Assembly (NCBI GenBank): GCA_018435665.1
Contig: JAHDND010000072.1
Coordinates: 35,056 to 99,055, forward strand
Origin: Candidatus Thiosymbion sp.
GTDB lineage: Bacteria > Pseudomonadota > Gammaproteobacteria > Chromatiales > Chromatiaceae
Direction of reading: 5' to 3'
Length of the DNA: 64,000 nucleotides
Below the pieces are notes generated by a model. It made no database searches. It was not told where the DNA came from and saw only the letters and a program-made list of their open reading frames with translations. Shown in pieces: positions 18,889-27,177 of the stretch (position 1 is its first letter; every line of letters starts with the position of its first letter). The position numbers and the translations under genes were made by a program.

Positions 18889-19863
18889 TCAGGAAGAGGT
18901 CGTTGCGGTCTCGGGTTGTCCGCGGCGGCGGCTCAGGGTCCCCATCAGCCGATAAACCAGCAGGGCGGCGGTAAAGTCCGGGGCGTGCAGGCCCGGGATG
19001 GGGGCGAATTCCATCAGGTCCAGGCCGATGATCTGGCGTTGGGCGGCGAGGGAATCGAACAGCCTGAGGGTCTGATACCAGTCCGTCCCCCCCGGGACCG
19101 GCGTGCCGGTGGCGGGCATGAGGATCGGGTCCAGACCATCCACGTCCAGGGTGAAAAAGACCTTCGGGGGAAAATCCGCTGGCAGGGTCAGGCTGGTCAG
19201 TCGGGCCGGCACCAGGTCCTCAGCGTCGATATGGCCCACCCCATAGCGCTGCCGAGCCGCCACCTCCTCCTCGCCGAGGGCGCGGACGGCGAGTTGGAAC
19301 AGGGGGATGCCCGCCTCCACCACCCGGCGCATGGCGCAGGCATGGCTGAAGGGGTCGTCCTCGTAACGGTCGCGCAGATCGGCATGGGCGTCCAGTTGCA
19401 CCACCCCGAAATCCCGATAGCCCGCCTGAAGATAGCCACGGATCACGCCGTAGGTGACGGTGTGTTCGCCGCCCAGGACCACCGGAATCTTGCCCAGGGC
19501 CAGGATGGCGGCCACCGCCCGGGCGATCCGGGCGATGACGGCCTCGGGCTTACCCCGGACGTCCAGGGGCGGATGAGTGTAGATCCCCGCCGCGGCGGGG
19601 ATGCCATGACCGTCCCAGAGTTCAACCTGCCCGGAGGCCTCCAGGATGGCCGCCGGACCCTTGGCGGTGCCACCGCCATAAGAGACGCTGCGTTCCCAGG
19701 GGACGGGCAGGATATGGAACAGGGCCTGTTCCGGCGGGGTAGGGGGGATCTCGGTCGCGAGGAAGGAGAAGGAACGCTGGCCCCGGGTACTCCTGCCCGC
19801 CAGCCGTCGTCGGCCCTGGTTCCCTGGAGGGACGGGGCGAGTGGCGTCCTTGGGAGCGGTCAT
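18889..19863 (-). CDS. speB: Agmatinase (ureohydrolase family)
   Basis: Hydrolyses agmatine to putrescine and urea using two Mn(II) ions. The metal ligands are in GGEHTVTYG, DAHADLRDRY and DVDGLDP, the three signatures of the arginase/agmatinase family. SHACAMRR next to them is typical of agmatinases. The 324-aa length includes an N-terminal extension of about 40 residues beyond most family members. It lies downstream of speA and the carboxynorspermidine synthase gene, all leftward, which fits polyamine synthesis. Confidence 0.92.
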   Translation of the reverse strand: MTAPKDATRPVPPGNQGRRRLAGRSTRGQRSFSFLATEIPPTPPEQALFHILPVPWERSVSYGGGTAKGPAAILEASGQVELWDGHGIPAAAGIYTHPPLDVRGKPEAVIARIARAVAAILALGKIPVVLGGEHTVTYGVIRGYLQAGYRDFGVVQLDAHADLRDRYEDDPFSHACAMRRVVEAGIPLFQLAVRALGEEEVAARQRYGVGHIDAEDLVPARLTSLTLPADFPPKVFFTLDVDGLDPILMPATGTPVPGGTDWYQTLRLFDSLAAQRQIIGLDLMEFAPIPGLHAPDFTAALLVYRLMGTLSRRRGQPETATTSS

Positions 19864-19931
19864 GATGAGGCTTGTCGTTGCGGGGCTACGGCCGCCGTGA
19901 ATCCCAAGCCGTTACTGGCCAACCAACGACG

Positions 19932-20387
19932 TCAGGCCGCGACGCGCCGCAGATAATTCGCCTTGAAGGTATTGCGATCGTCCTTGTTGCTCGGATCGAG
20001 GCCCTGGCCTTGCATCTTGGTCTTCATCCAGTTCGGGATCGCGCCGCGAAAATAGATATTGGCGTCATCCTCGGGATCGACATAGTAGGCGCCGGCGGGC
20101 GTACTCACCGATGGGGTGGCGACCCGGGTCCTGGCGCGTTGGGAACGGCGTCTGCCGCTCGTGAGCAGAGGCAGAATGTCCTCCACACTAAAGCCTTGTT
20201 CGGCAATCATGCCCCTGATGGTATCCGCCAGATCAAATTTTCCTTTTTTCTTGATTTGACTCAAGGTGTTGAGCGCCAGCACGCGCTGTTGCTCCAGGTC
20301 GGCGAGATGCTGATGGATCTCGTCATGGCTCATCGTCTCATAATTCACAAGGGATTCCTCTGCGGTTGGGTTGATAACGGGCGTCAT
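19932..20387 (-). CDS. H-NS-family nucleoid protein
   Basis: A 151-aa protein with a coiled-coil oligomerisation region (ETMSHDEIHQHLADLEQQR, about 20-60), a basic linker (TSGRRRSQRARTR) and a C-terminal DNA-binding motif of the H-NS type, YVDPEDDANIYFRGAIPNWM, where RGxxPxW matches the AT-rich minor-groove hook. The product is longer than E. coli H-NS (137 aa) and has an extra C-terminal tail. The ATG at 20387 is preferred because the 12 residues upstream in frame look non-coding. Located between two polyamine genes. A local regulatory role is only a guess. Confidence 0.75.
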   Translation of the reverse strand: MTPVINPTAEESLVNYETMSHDEIHQHLADLEQQRVLALNTLSQIKKKGKFDLADTIRGMIAEQGFSVEDILPLLTSGRRRSQRARTRVATPSVSTPAGAYYVDPEDDANIYFRGAIPNWMKTKMQGQGLDPSNKDDRNTFKANYLRRVAA

Positions 20388-20517
20388 GATAACAATTTGC
20401 CCCCGCGGGTGCCTGCAACCCATTCAGGGTCAACGCCTGTCCATTATCCGTTTCCCCGAATGACGCCCTCCGACCCTCCCCTTTAAATTCGGAAAACCGG
20501 ATTGCGTCGTCTATTCG

Positions 20518-21711
20518 TCAGTCCAGACCTTGCGCCACGTCCTGAATCGTCCAGGGCAGACCATGGCGATTGAGATCCGCCATGAAGGGATCCGGGTCAA
20601 ACTGCTCCAGGTTGAAGACCCCGGGACCCCGCCAGGTGCCGGTGAGGATCTGCTTGGCGCCGATCATCGCCGGCACCCCGGTGGTGTAGGAGATGGCCTG
20701 GGACTGGACCTCCCGGTAGCAGGCCTCGTGGTCGCAGATGTTGTAGAGGTAAACGACGCGCTCCGCGCCGTCCTTGAGCCCCCGGGCCAGGCAACCGATG
20801 CAGGTCCGGCCCTTGGTCAGGGGGCCCAGGCTGGCCGGGTCGGGGAGCAGGGCCTTGAGGAACTTCAGGGGTATGATCTCCCGGCCCTCGTACATGACCG
20901 GATCGATGCGTGTCATGCCGACGTTCCGCAACACCTCCAGGTGCTTGAGGTAGTTGTCGGAGAAGGTCATCCAGAACCGGGCGCGGCGGATCTCGGGGAA
21001 GTGCTTGACCAGGGATTCGAGCTCTTCGTGGTACATCAGGTAGATCTGGCGCGTCCCGATGCCCTCCGGGAAGTCGAAGCGGCGCCGGTGGCTCAGGGGC
21101 GGGGTGCTGAGCCAGGCACCCTCCCGCCAGTAGCGGCCTTCGGCGGTCACCTCGCGGATGTTGATCTCCGGATTGAAATTGGTGGCGAAGGGCTGGCCGT
21201 GGTCGCCGGCATTGCAGTCGATGATATCCAGTTCGTGGATCTCATCCAGCAGGTGCTTGCGGATGTAGGCGGTATAGACATTGGTCACGCCGGGGTCGAA
21301 GCCACTGCCCAGGAGGGCGATGAGGCCGCGGTCGCGGAAGCGGTCCTGATAGGCCCATTGCCAGCTGTATTCGAACTTGGCCTCCTCGGGGGGTTCGTAG
21401 TTGGCGGTGTCCAGGTAGTGGACCCCGGCGGCCAGGCAGGCATCCATGATCGGCAGGTCCTGGTAGGGTAGGGCGACGTTGATCACCAGGTCCGGGCGCT
21501 CCCGCTCCAGCAGGGCGGTCATGGCGGCGCGGTCGTCGGCGTCGACCTGGGCCACGGCAATGGGCCGGTCGAGCTGGGCGGCGATGCGCTCGCATTTGGC
21601 CAGGGTGCGGCTCGCCAGGACGATGTCGCTGAACACCTCCGGCACTTGGGCGCATTTATGGGTCACGACTTGTCCGACACCGCCGGCGCCGACGATCAGT
21701 ACCTTCGCCAT
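20518..21711 (-). CDS. Carboxynorspermidine/carboxyspermidine synthase
   Basis: A saccharopine-dehydrogenase-like reductase that joins aspartate semialdehyde to putrescine (or diaminopropane) to give carboxyspermidine or carboxynorspermidine. The N-terminal Rossmann motif is VLIVGAGGVGQVV. LDTANYEPPEE, GSGFDPGVTNVY and DCNAGDHGQPFATNFN are the blocks that distinguish this enzyme from lysine-pathway relatives. Length 397 aa is normal. It sits between speA and speB, so its putrescine substrate would be made by its neighbours. The partner decarboxylase nspC is not in the window. Confidence 0.9.
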   Translation of the reverse strand: MAKVLIVGAGGVGQVVTHKCAQVPEVFSDIVLASRTLAKCERIAAQLDRPIAVAQVDADDRAAMTALLERERPDLVINVALPYQDLPIMDACLAAGVHYLDTANYEPPEEAKFEYSWQWAYQDRFRDRGLIALLGSGFDPGVTNVYTAYIRKHLLDEIHELDIIDCNAGDHGQPFATNFNPEINIREVTAEGRYWREGAWLSTPPLSHRRRFDFPEGIGTRQIYLMYHEELESLVKHFPEIRRARFWMTFSDNYLKHLEVLRNVGMTRIDPVMYEGREIIPLKFLKALLPDPASLGPLTKGRTCIGCLARGLKDGAERVVYLYNICDHEACYREVQSQAISYTTGVPAMIGAKQILTGTWRGPGVFNLEQFDPDPFMADLNRHGLPWTIQDVAQGLD

Positions 21712-21763
21712 GGTTGGCTCCTCTGTATGAAAAAAAGGCGTGAGCGGTCAACGGTTGTGAAGC

Positions 21764-21858
21764 AACCGCTCGGTAAGGAGGTCGGGATGACCCGATCCCT
21801 TCCGGTCAAGTAACCGCTCGGTAAGGAAGCCGGGATGGCCCAATCCCCTCTGGTCCTG
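21764..21858. repeat. Two direct copies of a 47-bp repeat between speA and the synthase gene
   Basis: Copies at 21764-21810 and 21812-21858 share AACCGCTCGGTAAGGA and differ at about eight positions. GAGCGGT at 21742-21748 can pair with ACCGCTC at 21765-21771. The block lies in the leader of the leftward synthase gene, so it could affect mRNA structure. The rest of the 220-bp gap shows nothing. Confidence 0.6.
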
Positions 21859-21931
21859 CCGCCACGCTCGTTGCCGGTTGTGGCGCGGGGAGGGTGGACC
21901 CCGGGGCGATCGCGGCCGATTTCACCCGCCA

Positions 21932-23857
21932 TCAGGGTTCGAAATAGGTGTAACTGTCCAGGCTGGCGGCAAAGGTGTCCAGTACCCTCTGACCAACGTC
22001 CGGGGCGAGGCGGTCCGCCTGGATCTCGGCCGCCACCCGGCGCCGTAGGTCCTCTTCCAGCTCCCGGGGATCATAGCCCACGTAACCCAGGACGGTGGCG
22101 ACGCTGTCGCCGGGGATCTCCTTGATGAGCTCGAAACCGCCCTCGCGTGTGAGGCGGACACTGACGATGTGGGTGTCGCCCAGGAGATTGTGCAGGTCCC
22201 CCAGGGTCTCCTGGTAGGCCCCGACCAGGAAGATGCCCAGAAGGTAGTCCTCCCCGGGCCGCGGCGCATGGACCGGCAGGGTCTGGCGGATGTCCCGGGC
22301 ATCCGGGTAGCGGTCGAGCTTGCCATCGCTGTCGCAGGTCAAGTCGGCGATCACCGCCTGGCGCAGCGGGGGCTCGCGGTGGCGGGTGAGGGGGACCACG
22401 GGAAAGAGCTGACCGATGGCCCAGGCATCCGGCAGGGACTGGAAGATGCTGAAGTTGGCGTAGTAGATGTCGGCCAGCTCTTCCCGCAGCCCCGCCAGCT
22501 CCGGGGGGACGGGGACGCCGGCATCCAGGTGGCGGGCGATGTGGTGCATGATCCGTAGGAAGAGGCTCTCCGCCAGGGCCATGGACCGCAACCGCAACTG
22601 GCCGCGCCGGAAGAGGTCCCGGATCTCGTCCCGGTAGTGGCGGGCGTCGTTGTAGCCCTGCTGCAGGTTCCGGGTGGACAGGCCGGCATCCACCTGCCAC
22701 AACTGGTGGAGCAGGGGATGCTCGTCCAGCTCCAGCCGGGGGGGGAGGGGTGCGGGCTCGAAGCGGGTCACGTCCAGGGTGTTGACCACCAGGATCGAGG
22801 CGTAGGCGACGGTAGCGCGCCCGGATTCGGTGACCAGGACCGGGTGGGGTATGCCGGCCGGGTCGAGGACGGTCATCACCGTCTCGACCAGGTCGGCGGC
22901 ATATTCCTCCAGGCGGTAGTTCATGCTGTGGGGGCGGGTGGCGTGGTTGCCCTCATAGTCCACCGCCAGGCCGCCGCCCAGGTCCAGGAAGCCCAGGGGG
23001 GCGCCCTCGGCGGTCAGCTCGACGTAATAGCGGCAGGCCTCCAGGACGCCGTTGCGGATGTCGCGGATGTTGGGGATCTGGGAGCCCAGGTGGCAGTGCA
23101 GCAGTTCCAGACAGTCCAGCAGCCCCCGGGCGCGCAGGTCCTCCACCAGGGCCATGAGCTGGTGGGTGGTCAGGCCGAAGAGACTGCGATCGCCGCTGGT
23201 CTCGGTCCAGAGGCCACTGACCCGGGTGGCGAGCTTGAGCCGGACGCCGAGGCGGGGTCGCACATCCAGGTCCGCGGCGCAGGCGAGGATGAGGGGCAGT
23301 TCCGCCGGGGTCTCGATGACGAAGAAGCAGGGGAAGCCCAGCTTCTGGGCCAGCAGCCCCAGGGTGATGAAGGCCCGGTCCTTGTAGCCGTTGCAGATGA
23401 GGAGGGGGTCGCGGGCGTCACGGGTGCCACCGCGGCGGCTAAGGGCGGCGAGGGCGATGACCAATTCCGCCTTACTGCCGGCCTCCAGGCCGTGACCATG
23501 GCGGGCGCCGCAGGCCACCACCTCCTCGACCACCTGGCGCTGCTGGTTGACCTTGATCGGGAAGACGCCCTGGTAGTGGCCCCGGTAGCCCAGCCGGTCA
23601 CAGGCGGCGGCGAAGCTGGCATGGAGCCGGGTGAGGCGGTGGTCGAGGATGTTCTCGACACGCACCAGGACCGGCGGGCTCAGGCCCCGCTTCCCCAAGG
23701 CGGCCAGGATGTCCACCAGGGGAACCTCGACCCGACGGGACGGAAAGTCCACGCCGACCGTGACCTCACCTGCCGGTGAGAGGCCGAAATAGCCCTCCCC
23801 CCACTGGGATAGGCGATAGAGCTCATCGGCATTGGTAAGGGTCCATTCCTGAGTCAT
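21932..23857 (-). CDS. speA: Biosynthetic arginine decarboxylase
   Basis: PLP enzyme that decarboxylates arginine to agmatine. The 641-aa product has the PLP-lysine motif GVFPIKVNQQRQVVEE, the alanine-racemase-type barrel with LELLHCHLGSQIPNI, and the FLDLGGGLAVDYEG phosphate-binding loop. The later helical and C-terminal parts are complete (LTCDSDGKLDRY, DYLLGIFLVGAYQETLGD). MTQEWTLTNADELY is the usual N-terminus and fixes the start at 23857. Its product agmatine feeds the agmatinase encoded 2 kb downstream in the same direction. Confidence 0.95.
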   Translation of the reverse strand: MTQEWTLTNADELYRLSQWGEGYFGLSPAGEVTVGVDFPSRRVEVPLVDILAALGKRGLSPPVLVRVENILDHRLTRLHASFAAACDRLGYRGHYQGVFPIKVNQQRQVVEEVVACGARHGHGLEAGSKAELVIALAALSRRGGTRDARDPLLICNGYKDRAFITLGLLAQKLGFPCFFVIETPAELPLILACAADLDVRPRLGVRLKLATRVSGLWTETSGDRSLFGLTTHQLMALVEDLRARGLLDCLELLHCHLGSQIPNIRDIRNGVLEACRYYVELTAEGAPLGFLDLGGGLAVDYEGNHATRPHSMNYRLEEYAADLVETVMTVLDPAGIPHPVLVTESGRATVAYASILVVNTLDVTRFEPAPLPPRLELDEHPLLHQLWQVDAGLSTRNLQQGYNDARHYRDEIRDLFRRGQLRLRSMALAESLFLRIMHHIARHLDAGVPVPPELAGLREELADIYYANFSIFQSLPDAWAIGQLFPVVPLTRHREPPLRQAVIADLTCDSDGKLDRYPDARDIRQTLPVHAPRPGEDYLLGIFLVGAYQETLGDLHNLLGDTHIVSVRLTREGGFELIKEIPGDSVATVLGYVGYDPRELEEDLRRRVAAEIQADRLAPDVGQRVLDTFAASLDSYTYFEP

Positions 23858-24146
23858 GGGTCGGGCTCCGCTCCTGAAATACCACCCGGGCAGGATGCCC
23901 GAATCGCGGCGAAAATTCAATTCAATGAAACAACTAGCATGCGCTTGGCGATGGGCGGCGCGAGTGATGGTTCGTTTCGGGGGCCGATTCCCTCCTCGCT
24001 CAGGGCCAGGAGCCAGGGTTTTTCAGGGTCAGGGCCGACGGCGATGGCGGCATCCGCCCGCCGTGCCCTGCAACCGGTGACTCCCCGGGAGGGGGTCCCG
24101 GTGTTATAGTCATCGCACCTCATCTTCGGTTTCCCCAGATCGGGTA

Positions 24147-24225
24147 GCGTCTGGCGGGGGACGCCGTCCAGATGTCCCCGTGGGCCTGAGGATCCATGCC
24201 CAAGGTCGATACCCCCGCCGGCGCT
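24147..24225. repeat. Dispersed palindromic element, copy 1
   Basis: The left arm is AGCGTCTGGCGGGGG (24147-24161 region), followed by ACGCCGTCCA. The right arm CCCCCGCCGGCGCT ends near 24225. The arms pair imperfectly. The left arm plus ACGCCGT and the right arm ACCCCCGCC are shared with the element at 26983-27072. Confidence 0.6.
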
Positions 24226-24235
24226 CCCCATCCTC

Positions 24236-24267
24236 GTTTTCGGTACCGCCCCGGCGGTACCGAAAAC
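24236..24267. promoter_or_regulatory. Perfect 15-bp inverted repeat before the ABC ATPase gene
   Basis: GTTTTCGGTACCGCC at 24236-24250 and GGCGGTACCGAAAAC at 24253-24267 are exact complements around a 2-bp centre. It ends 31 bp before the ATG at 24299. There is no T-tract after it on the + strand. A dimeric regulator site or a hairpin blocking translation are both possible. Confidence 0.5.
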
Positions 24268-24298
24268 ACAGATGCCTCGTCCATACCCTAAAAAAACC

Positions 24299-25129
24299 AT
24301 GATCGCCACGACCCTGACAGACGGGCTCACCGCCCTCGGCCCGGCCAGCCGCGCGGCCGGAGCCGCCGGCGCCGGCGTGGCGGTCAGGCTCCAGGGGCTG
24401 GGGCGGCGCTTTGGCGCGATGGCGGTGGTGGCCGATCTGGACCTTGAGATCCCCCCCGGGCAATTTCTCGCCCTGCTGGGTCCCTCCGGTTGCGGCAAGA
24501 CCACCCTGTTGCGGCTGATCGCCGGCCTCGATACCCCCGATCGGGGCTCCATCCGGCTGGAGGGGGACCCCGAGGGTCGTTCCCGGGCCTATGTGTTTCA
24601 GGATGCCTGTCTCCTCCCCTGGCGGCGGGTGCTCGACAACGTCGCCCTGCCCCTGGAACTCGGAGGTGTCCCCAAGGCCGAGCGCCGCGAGCAGGCCCGC
24701 CGCCTCATCCAACTGGTGGGCCTGGAGGCGGCCAGCGAACGCTATCCCGACGAACTCTCCGGGGGCATGAAGATGCGGGTCTCTCTGGCCCGCGCCCTCA
24801 TCACCCGGCCCCGCCTGCTGTTGCTTGACGAACCCTTCGCCGCCCTGGATGACTTCACCCGCCAGCACCTAGACGATCACCTCCAGGGGTTGTTCCTCGC
24901 CCACGGTATGACCGTGGTCTTCGTCACCCACTCCATGGCTGAGGCCGTCTATCTGGCCGACCGGGTGGTCATGCTCGCCCCCCAGGGCGGGGGCCTGGTC
25001 CTGGATCAGCGGGTCGACTTGCCGCGGCCCCGGGATCAGGACACCCGGGTGTCCCCCGGCTATGCCGCCCACATCCACGACCTCGCCACGGCCTTGGCGC
25101 GGTGGGCGCCGGGTGGGGTGGTAGCCTAA
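24299..25129 (+). CDS. ABC transporter ATPase, nitrate/sulfonate/thiamine-precursor type
   Basis: A 276-aa ATPase of the SsuB/TauB/ThiZ class that would power the importer encoded by the next two genes. Walker A is GPSGCGKTTLL, the Q-loop YVFQDACLLPWRR, the signature LSGGMKMR, Walker B RLLLLDEPFAALDD and the switch His in FVTHSMAEA. The start ATGATCGCC is chosen over the upstream 24272 because the family begins near here. The TAATG junction at 25127-25131 couples it to the permease gene. Confidence 0.9.
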   Translation: MIATTLTDGLTALGPASRAAGAAGAGVAVRLQGLGRRFGAMAVVADLDLEIPPGQFLALLGPSGCGKTTLLRLIAGLDTPDRGSIRLEGDPEGRSRAYVFQDACLLPWRRVLDNVALPLELGGVPKAERREQARRLIQLVGLEAASERYPDELSGGMKMRVSLARALITRPRLLLLDEPFAALDDFTRQHLDDHLQGLFLAHGMTVVFVTHSMAEAVYLADRVVMLAPQGGGLVLDQRVDLPRPRDQDTRVSPGYAAHIHDLATALARWAPGGVVA

Positions 25130-25917
25130 TGCCCCTGACCCCTCCCAGACTGGCTACCTGGCTGCCTCCCGTCCTCAGCTTTGCCATCCTGACCCTGGTC
25201 ATGGAACTGGGCCTGTGGGTGCTGGCTGTCCCCGACTATCTGCTGCCCCGTCCCTCCCAGGTCTTCATCGCCCTCTACGTCAACAGCGCCGAACTGGGCC
25301 GGAGCATCCTGCAGACCAGCATCGCCGCCAGTGCTGGCCTCCTCGCCAGCGCCCTCCTGGGGGTCCTGGTGGCCCTGGCCCTGTCCATCAACGACGGGAT
25401 CCGGCGCGCCTTCTATCCCTACGCGGTCTTCTTCCAGACCGTCCCCATCGTCGCCATCGCCCCCCTGCTGGTGATCTGGTTCGGCTACGGGCTCAGGACC
25501 ATCATCGCCGTCAGCTTCATCGTCTCGGTCTTTCCCATCATCGCCAACACCCTGAGCGGGCTGCTCTCCACCGATCCGGCCTTGCGGGACCTGTTCCGTC
25601 TCCACCGGGCGGGCACCTGGACGACGCTGCTCAAGCTGCGCATCCCCGCCGCCGTGCCCCACTTCCTCACCGGGCTGCGCATCGCCTCGGGTCTGGCGGT
25701 GATCGGCGCCATCGTCGGGGAGTTCGTCGCCGATGACTATTCCCAGGGCGGCGGCATCGGCACCCTGGTCCTGGTCTCCATCAAGGAACTAAAGACCGAC
25801 AAGGTCTTCGCGGCGGTGTTGATGGCCTCCCTCCTCGGGCTGGTCTTCTTCGCCCTGGTCAATCTCATCAGCCGCTTCACCCGGCGGCACTGGCATATTG
25901 CCGAAACACGGGAGTAG
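25129..25917 (+). CDS. ABC transporter permease
   Basis: A 262-aa inner-membrane permease with six predicted helices, of the BPD_transp_1 family. The EAA-type coupling motif is around DLFRLHRAGTWTTLLKLRIP, and VGEFVADD is typical of the nitrate/sulfonate/thiamine-precursor permeases. Its ATG overlaps the ATPase stop codon by one base and the binding-protein gene starts 4 bp after its stop, so the three form one operon. Confidence 0.9.
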   Translation: MPLTPPRLATWLPPVLSFAILTLVMELGLWVLAVPDYLLPRPSQVFIALYVNSAELGRSILQTSIAASAGLLASALLGVLVALALSINDGIRRAFYPYAVFFQTVPIVAIAPLLVIWFGYGLRTIIAVSFIVSVFPIIANTLSGLLSTDPALRDLFRLHRAGTWTTLLKLRIPAAVPHFLTGLRIASGLAVIGAIVGEFVADDYSQGGGIGTLVLVSIKELKTDKVFAAVLMASLLGLVFFALVNLISRFTRRHWHIAETRE

Positions 25918-25920
25918 CCC

Positions 25921-26898
25921 ATGTCCCTCCTGCCCACTCGCCCGGGTCGCATCCTTCTGGCCTGGTTGGGCCTGTCGCTGGTCCTAGGGTTGGTCGCCTG
26001 CTCCGGCGAGCCGGCCGCCCCTCCGGAGGTGCAGCGCACGGCCTTGCAACTCAACTGGGTACCCGAGCCCGAGTTTGGCGGCTATTACGCCGCCCAGGAG
26101 ACCGGGGCCTTTGCCGCCGAGGGCCTGGAGGTCGCCATCCGTCCCGGTGGGGCCCAGTCGCCAGTGGAGCAGATGGTGGCCGCGGGTCAGGTGGAGTTCG
26201 GCATTACCAGCGCCGACGGCCTGCTCATGGCCCGGGATCAGGGCGTTGACCTGGTGGCGATCTATGCCGCCTATCAATCGTTCCCCGAGGGCATCATGGT
26301 CCATGCCAGCCGCGGGCTGAAATCCCTAGCGGAGGTCTTCACCGGCGGGACCCTGGGGGTCATTCCCGGTACCCCCTTCCTCAAGCTGCTGGAACGGGAA
26401 TACGGGCTGGGCAAGATGAAAGTCGTGCCCCACGACAACAACATCGCCCCCTTCCTCCAGAATCCCTTGATGGCGCAGCAGTGTTTCGTCAGTTCCGAGC
26501 CCATCGTCGCCCGTCACGCCGGCGTCGATCCCCAGGTCTTCATGCTCAGCGATATCGGTTTCAACCCCTACACCGGCCTGATCGTCACCCGGCGCCAGAC
26601 CCTGGAGCGACACCCAGAACGGGTCCAGGCCCTCGTGCGCGCCGTGCGTCGGGGCTGGCAGGCCTATCTGGCGGACCCGGCCCCCGCCAATCGGGTCATG
26701 CAGGCCCTCAACCCCACCATGGCCGCCACCACCTTCGCCGAGGCGGCGGTGATTCAGGCCCCGCTGATTCGCGGCGGGCTCGCGGATGACCAGTTGGGGA
26801 CCATGACCCTGGAACGCTGGCGCACCCTGGCGGAGCAACTCCACAGCCTGGGACTGATCCGGGAAGTCGACCCGGAGAAGGCCTTCATCAATCCTTGA
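25921..26898 (+). CDS. NMT1/THI5-like substrate-binding lipoprotein
   Basis: The 325-aa solute receptor of the importer. It has a lipoprotein signal ending GLVACSGE (Cys 27). LQLNWVPEPEFGGYYAAQE and EGLEVAIRPGGAQSPVEQM match the NMT1/ThiY family, known to bind thiamine pyrimidine precursors. Related receptors take taurine or other ligands, so substrate is open. ITSADGLLMARDQG and TLGVIPGTPFL line the usual pocket. No thi gene or TPP riboswitch is visible nearby. The last codons lie within a 16-bp direct duplication. Confidence 0.85.
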   Translation: MSLLPTRPGRILLAWLGLSLVLGLVACSGEPAAPPEVQRTALQLNWVPEPEFGGYYAAQETGAFAAEGLEVAIRPGGAQSPVEQMVAAGQVEFGITSADGLLMARDQGVDLVAIYAAYQSFPEGIMVHASRGLKSLAEVFTGGTLGVIPGTPFLKLLEREYGLGKMKVVPHDNNIAPFLQNPLMAQQCFVSSEPIVARHAGVDPQVFMLSDIGFNPYTGLIVTRRQTLERHPERVQALVRAVRRGWQAYLADPAPANRVMQALNPTMAATTFAEAAVIQAPLIRGGLADDQLGTMTLERWRTLAEQLHSLGLIREVDPEKAFINP

Positions 26899-26933
26899 GG
26901 CTTATGTAGAGCCCCGGCAATCCTTGAGGCTTA
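26889..26933 (+). repeat. 16-bp direct duplication across a stop codon
   Basis: CAATCCTTGAGGCTTA occurs at 26889-26904, where it contains the stop of the binding-protein gene, and again at 26918-26933. It is a small direct duplication and may be a footprint of the nearby palindromic element. Confidence 0.5.
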
Positions 26934-26982
26934 AGAAGAAGAGGGAGCAGGCGTCGCCAAGACATTAAGGGCGTTCCGGGTC

Positions 26983-27072
26983 GGGTGGCCTCTGGCGGGG
27001 GACGCCGTGCATCCGTCCTTGGAGGCTTGACGACCGCATCCCTGCGGTCGACACCCCCGCCAGAGGCCACCC
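26983..27072. repeat. Dispersed palindromic element, copy 2, with nested hairpin
   Basis: GGGTGGCCTCTGGCGGGGG at 26983-27001 and its exact complement at 27054-27072 form a 19-bp perfect stem. Inside, GACCGCA/TGCGGTC (27032-27049) forms a second stem. The outer arms plus ACGCCGT match the element at 24147-24225. It lies between the convergent ABC-importer and ccm operons. The rest of the gap to 27177 holds no gene. Confidence 0.75.
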
Positions 27073-27177
27073 GCCCGTCCCTCTTTTGTAATTAGGCCAG
27101 GCAGAAATACAAAAGGTTGCGGATATTGCTCCGCGCTTCCCTGCCGCTGAAAAGGCAGCGCCGTGTACGGAACAACC

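Larger units (their letters stand above)
23858..24298. other. 441-bp divergent intergenic region
   Basis: The gap between leftward speA and the rightward ABC ATPase contains a dispersed palindromic element (24147-24225) and a perfect 15-bp inverted repeat (24236-24267), listed separately. The first 200 bp show no gene, RNA or clear promoter. Confidence 0.5.

Noticed and set aside
21696..21932. 78-aa minus-strand frame containing the 47-bp repeats
   Set aside because: Overlaps the start of the synthase gene, has no ribosome site, and the repeated peptide is a by-product of the DNA repeat.
22637..23779. 380-aa plus-strand frame opposite speA
   Set aside because: Shadow frame of a strongly conserved gene; no family features.
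24000..24298. TPP riboswitch before the NMT1/THI5-type importer
   Set aside because: No CUGAGA/ACCUGA-type core was found in the leader; only palindromes are present.
24110..24868. 252-aa minus-strand frame opposite the ABC ATPase
   Set aside because: Shadow of the ATPase gene, includes the palindromic elements.
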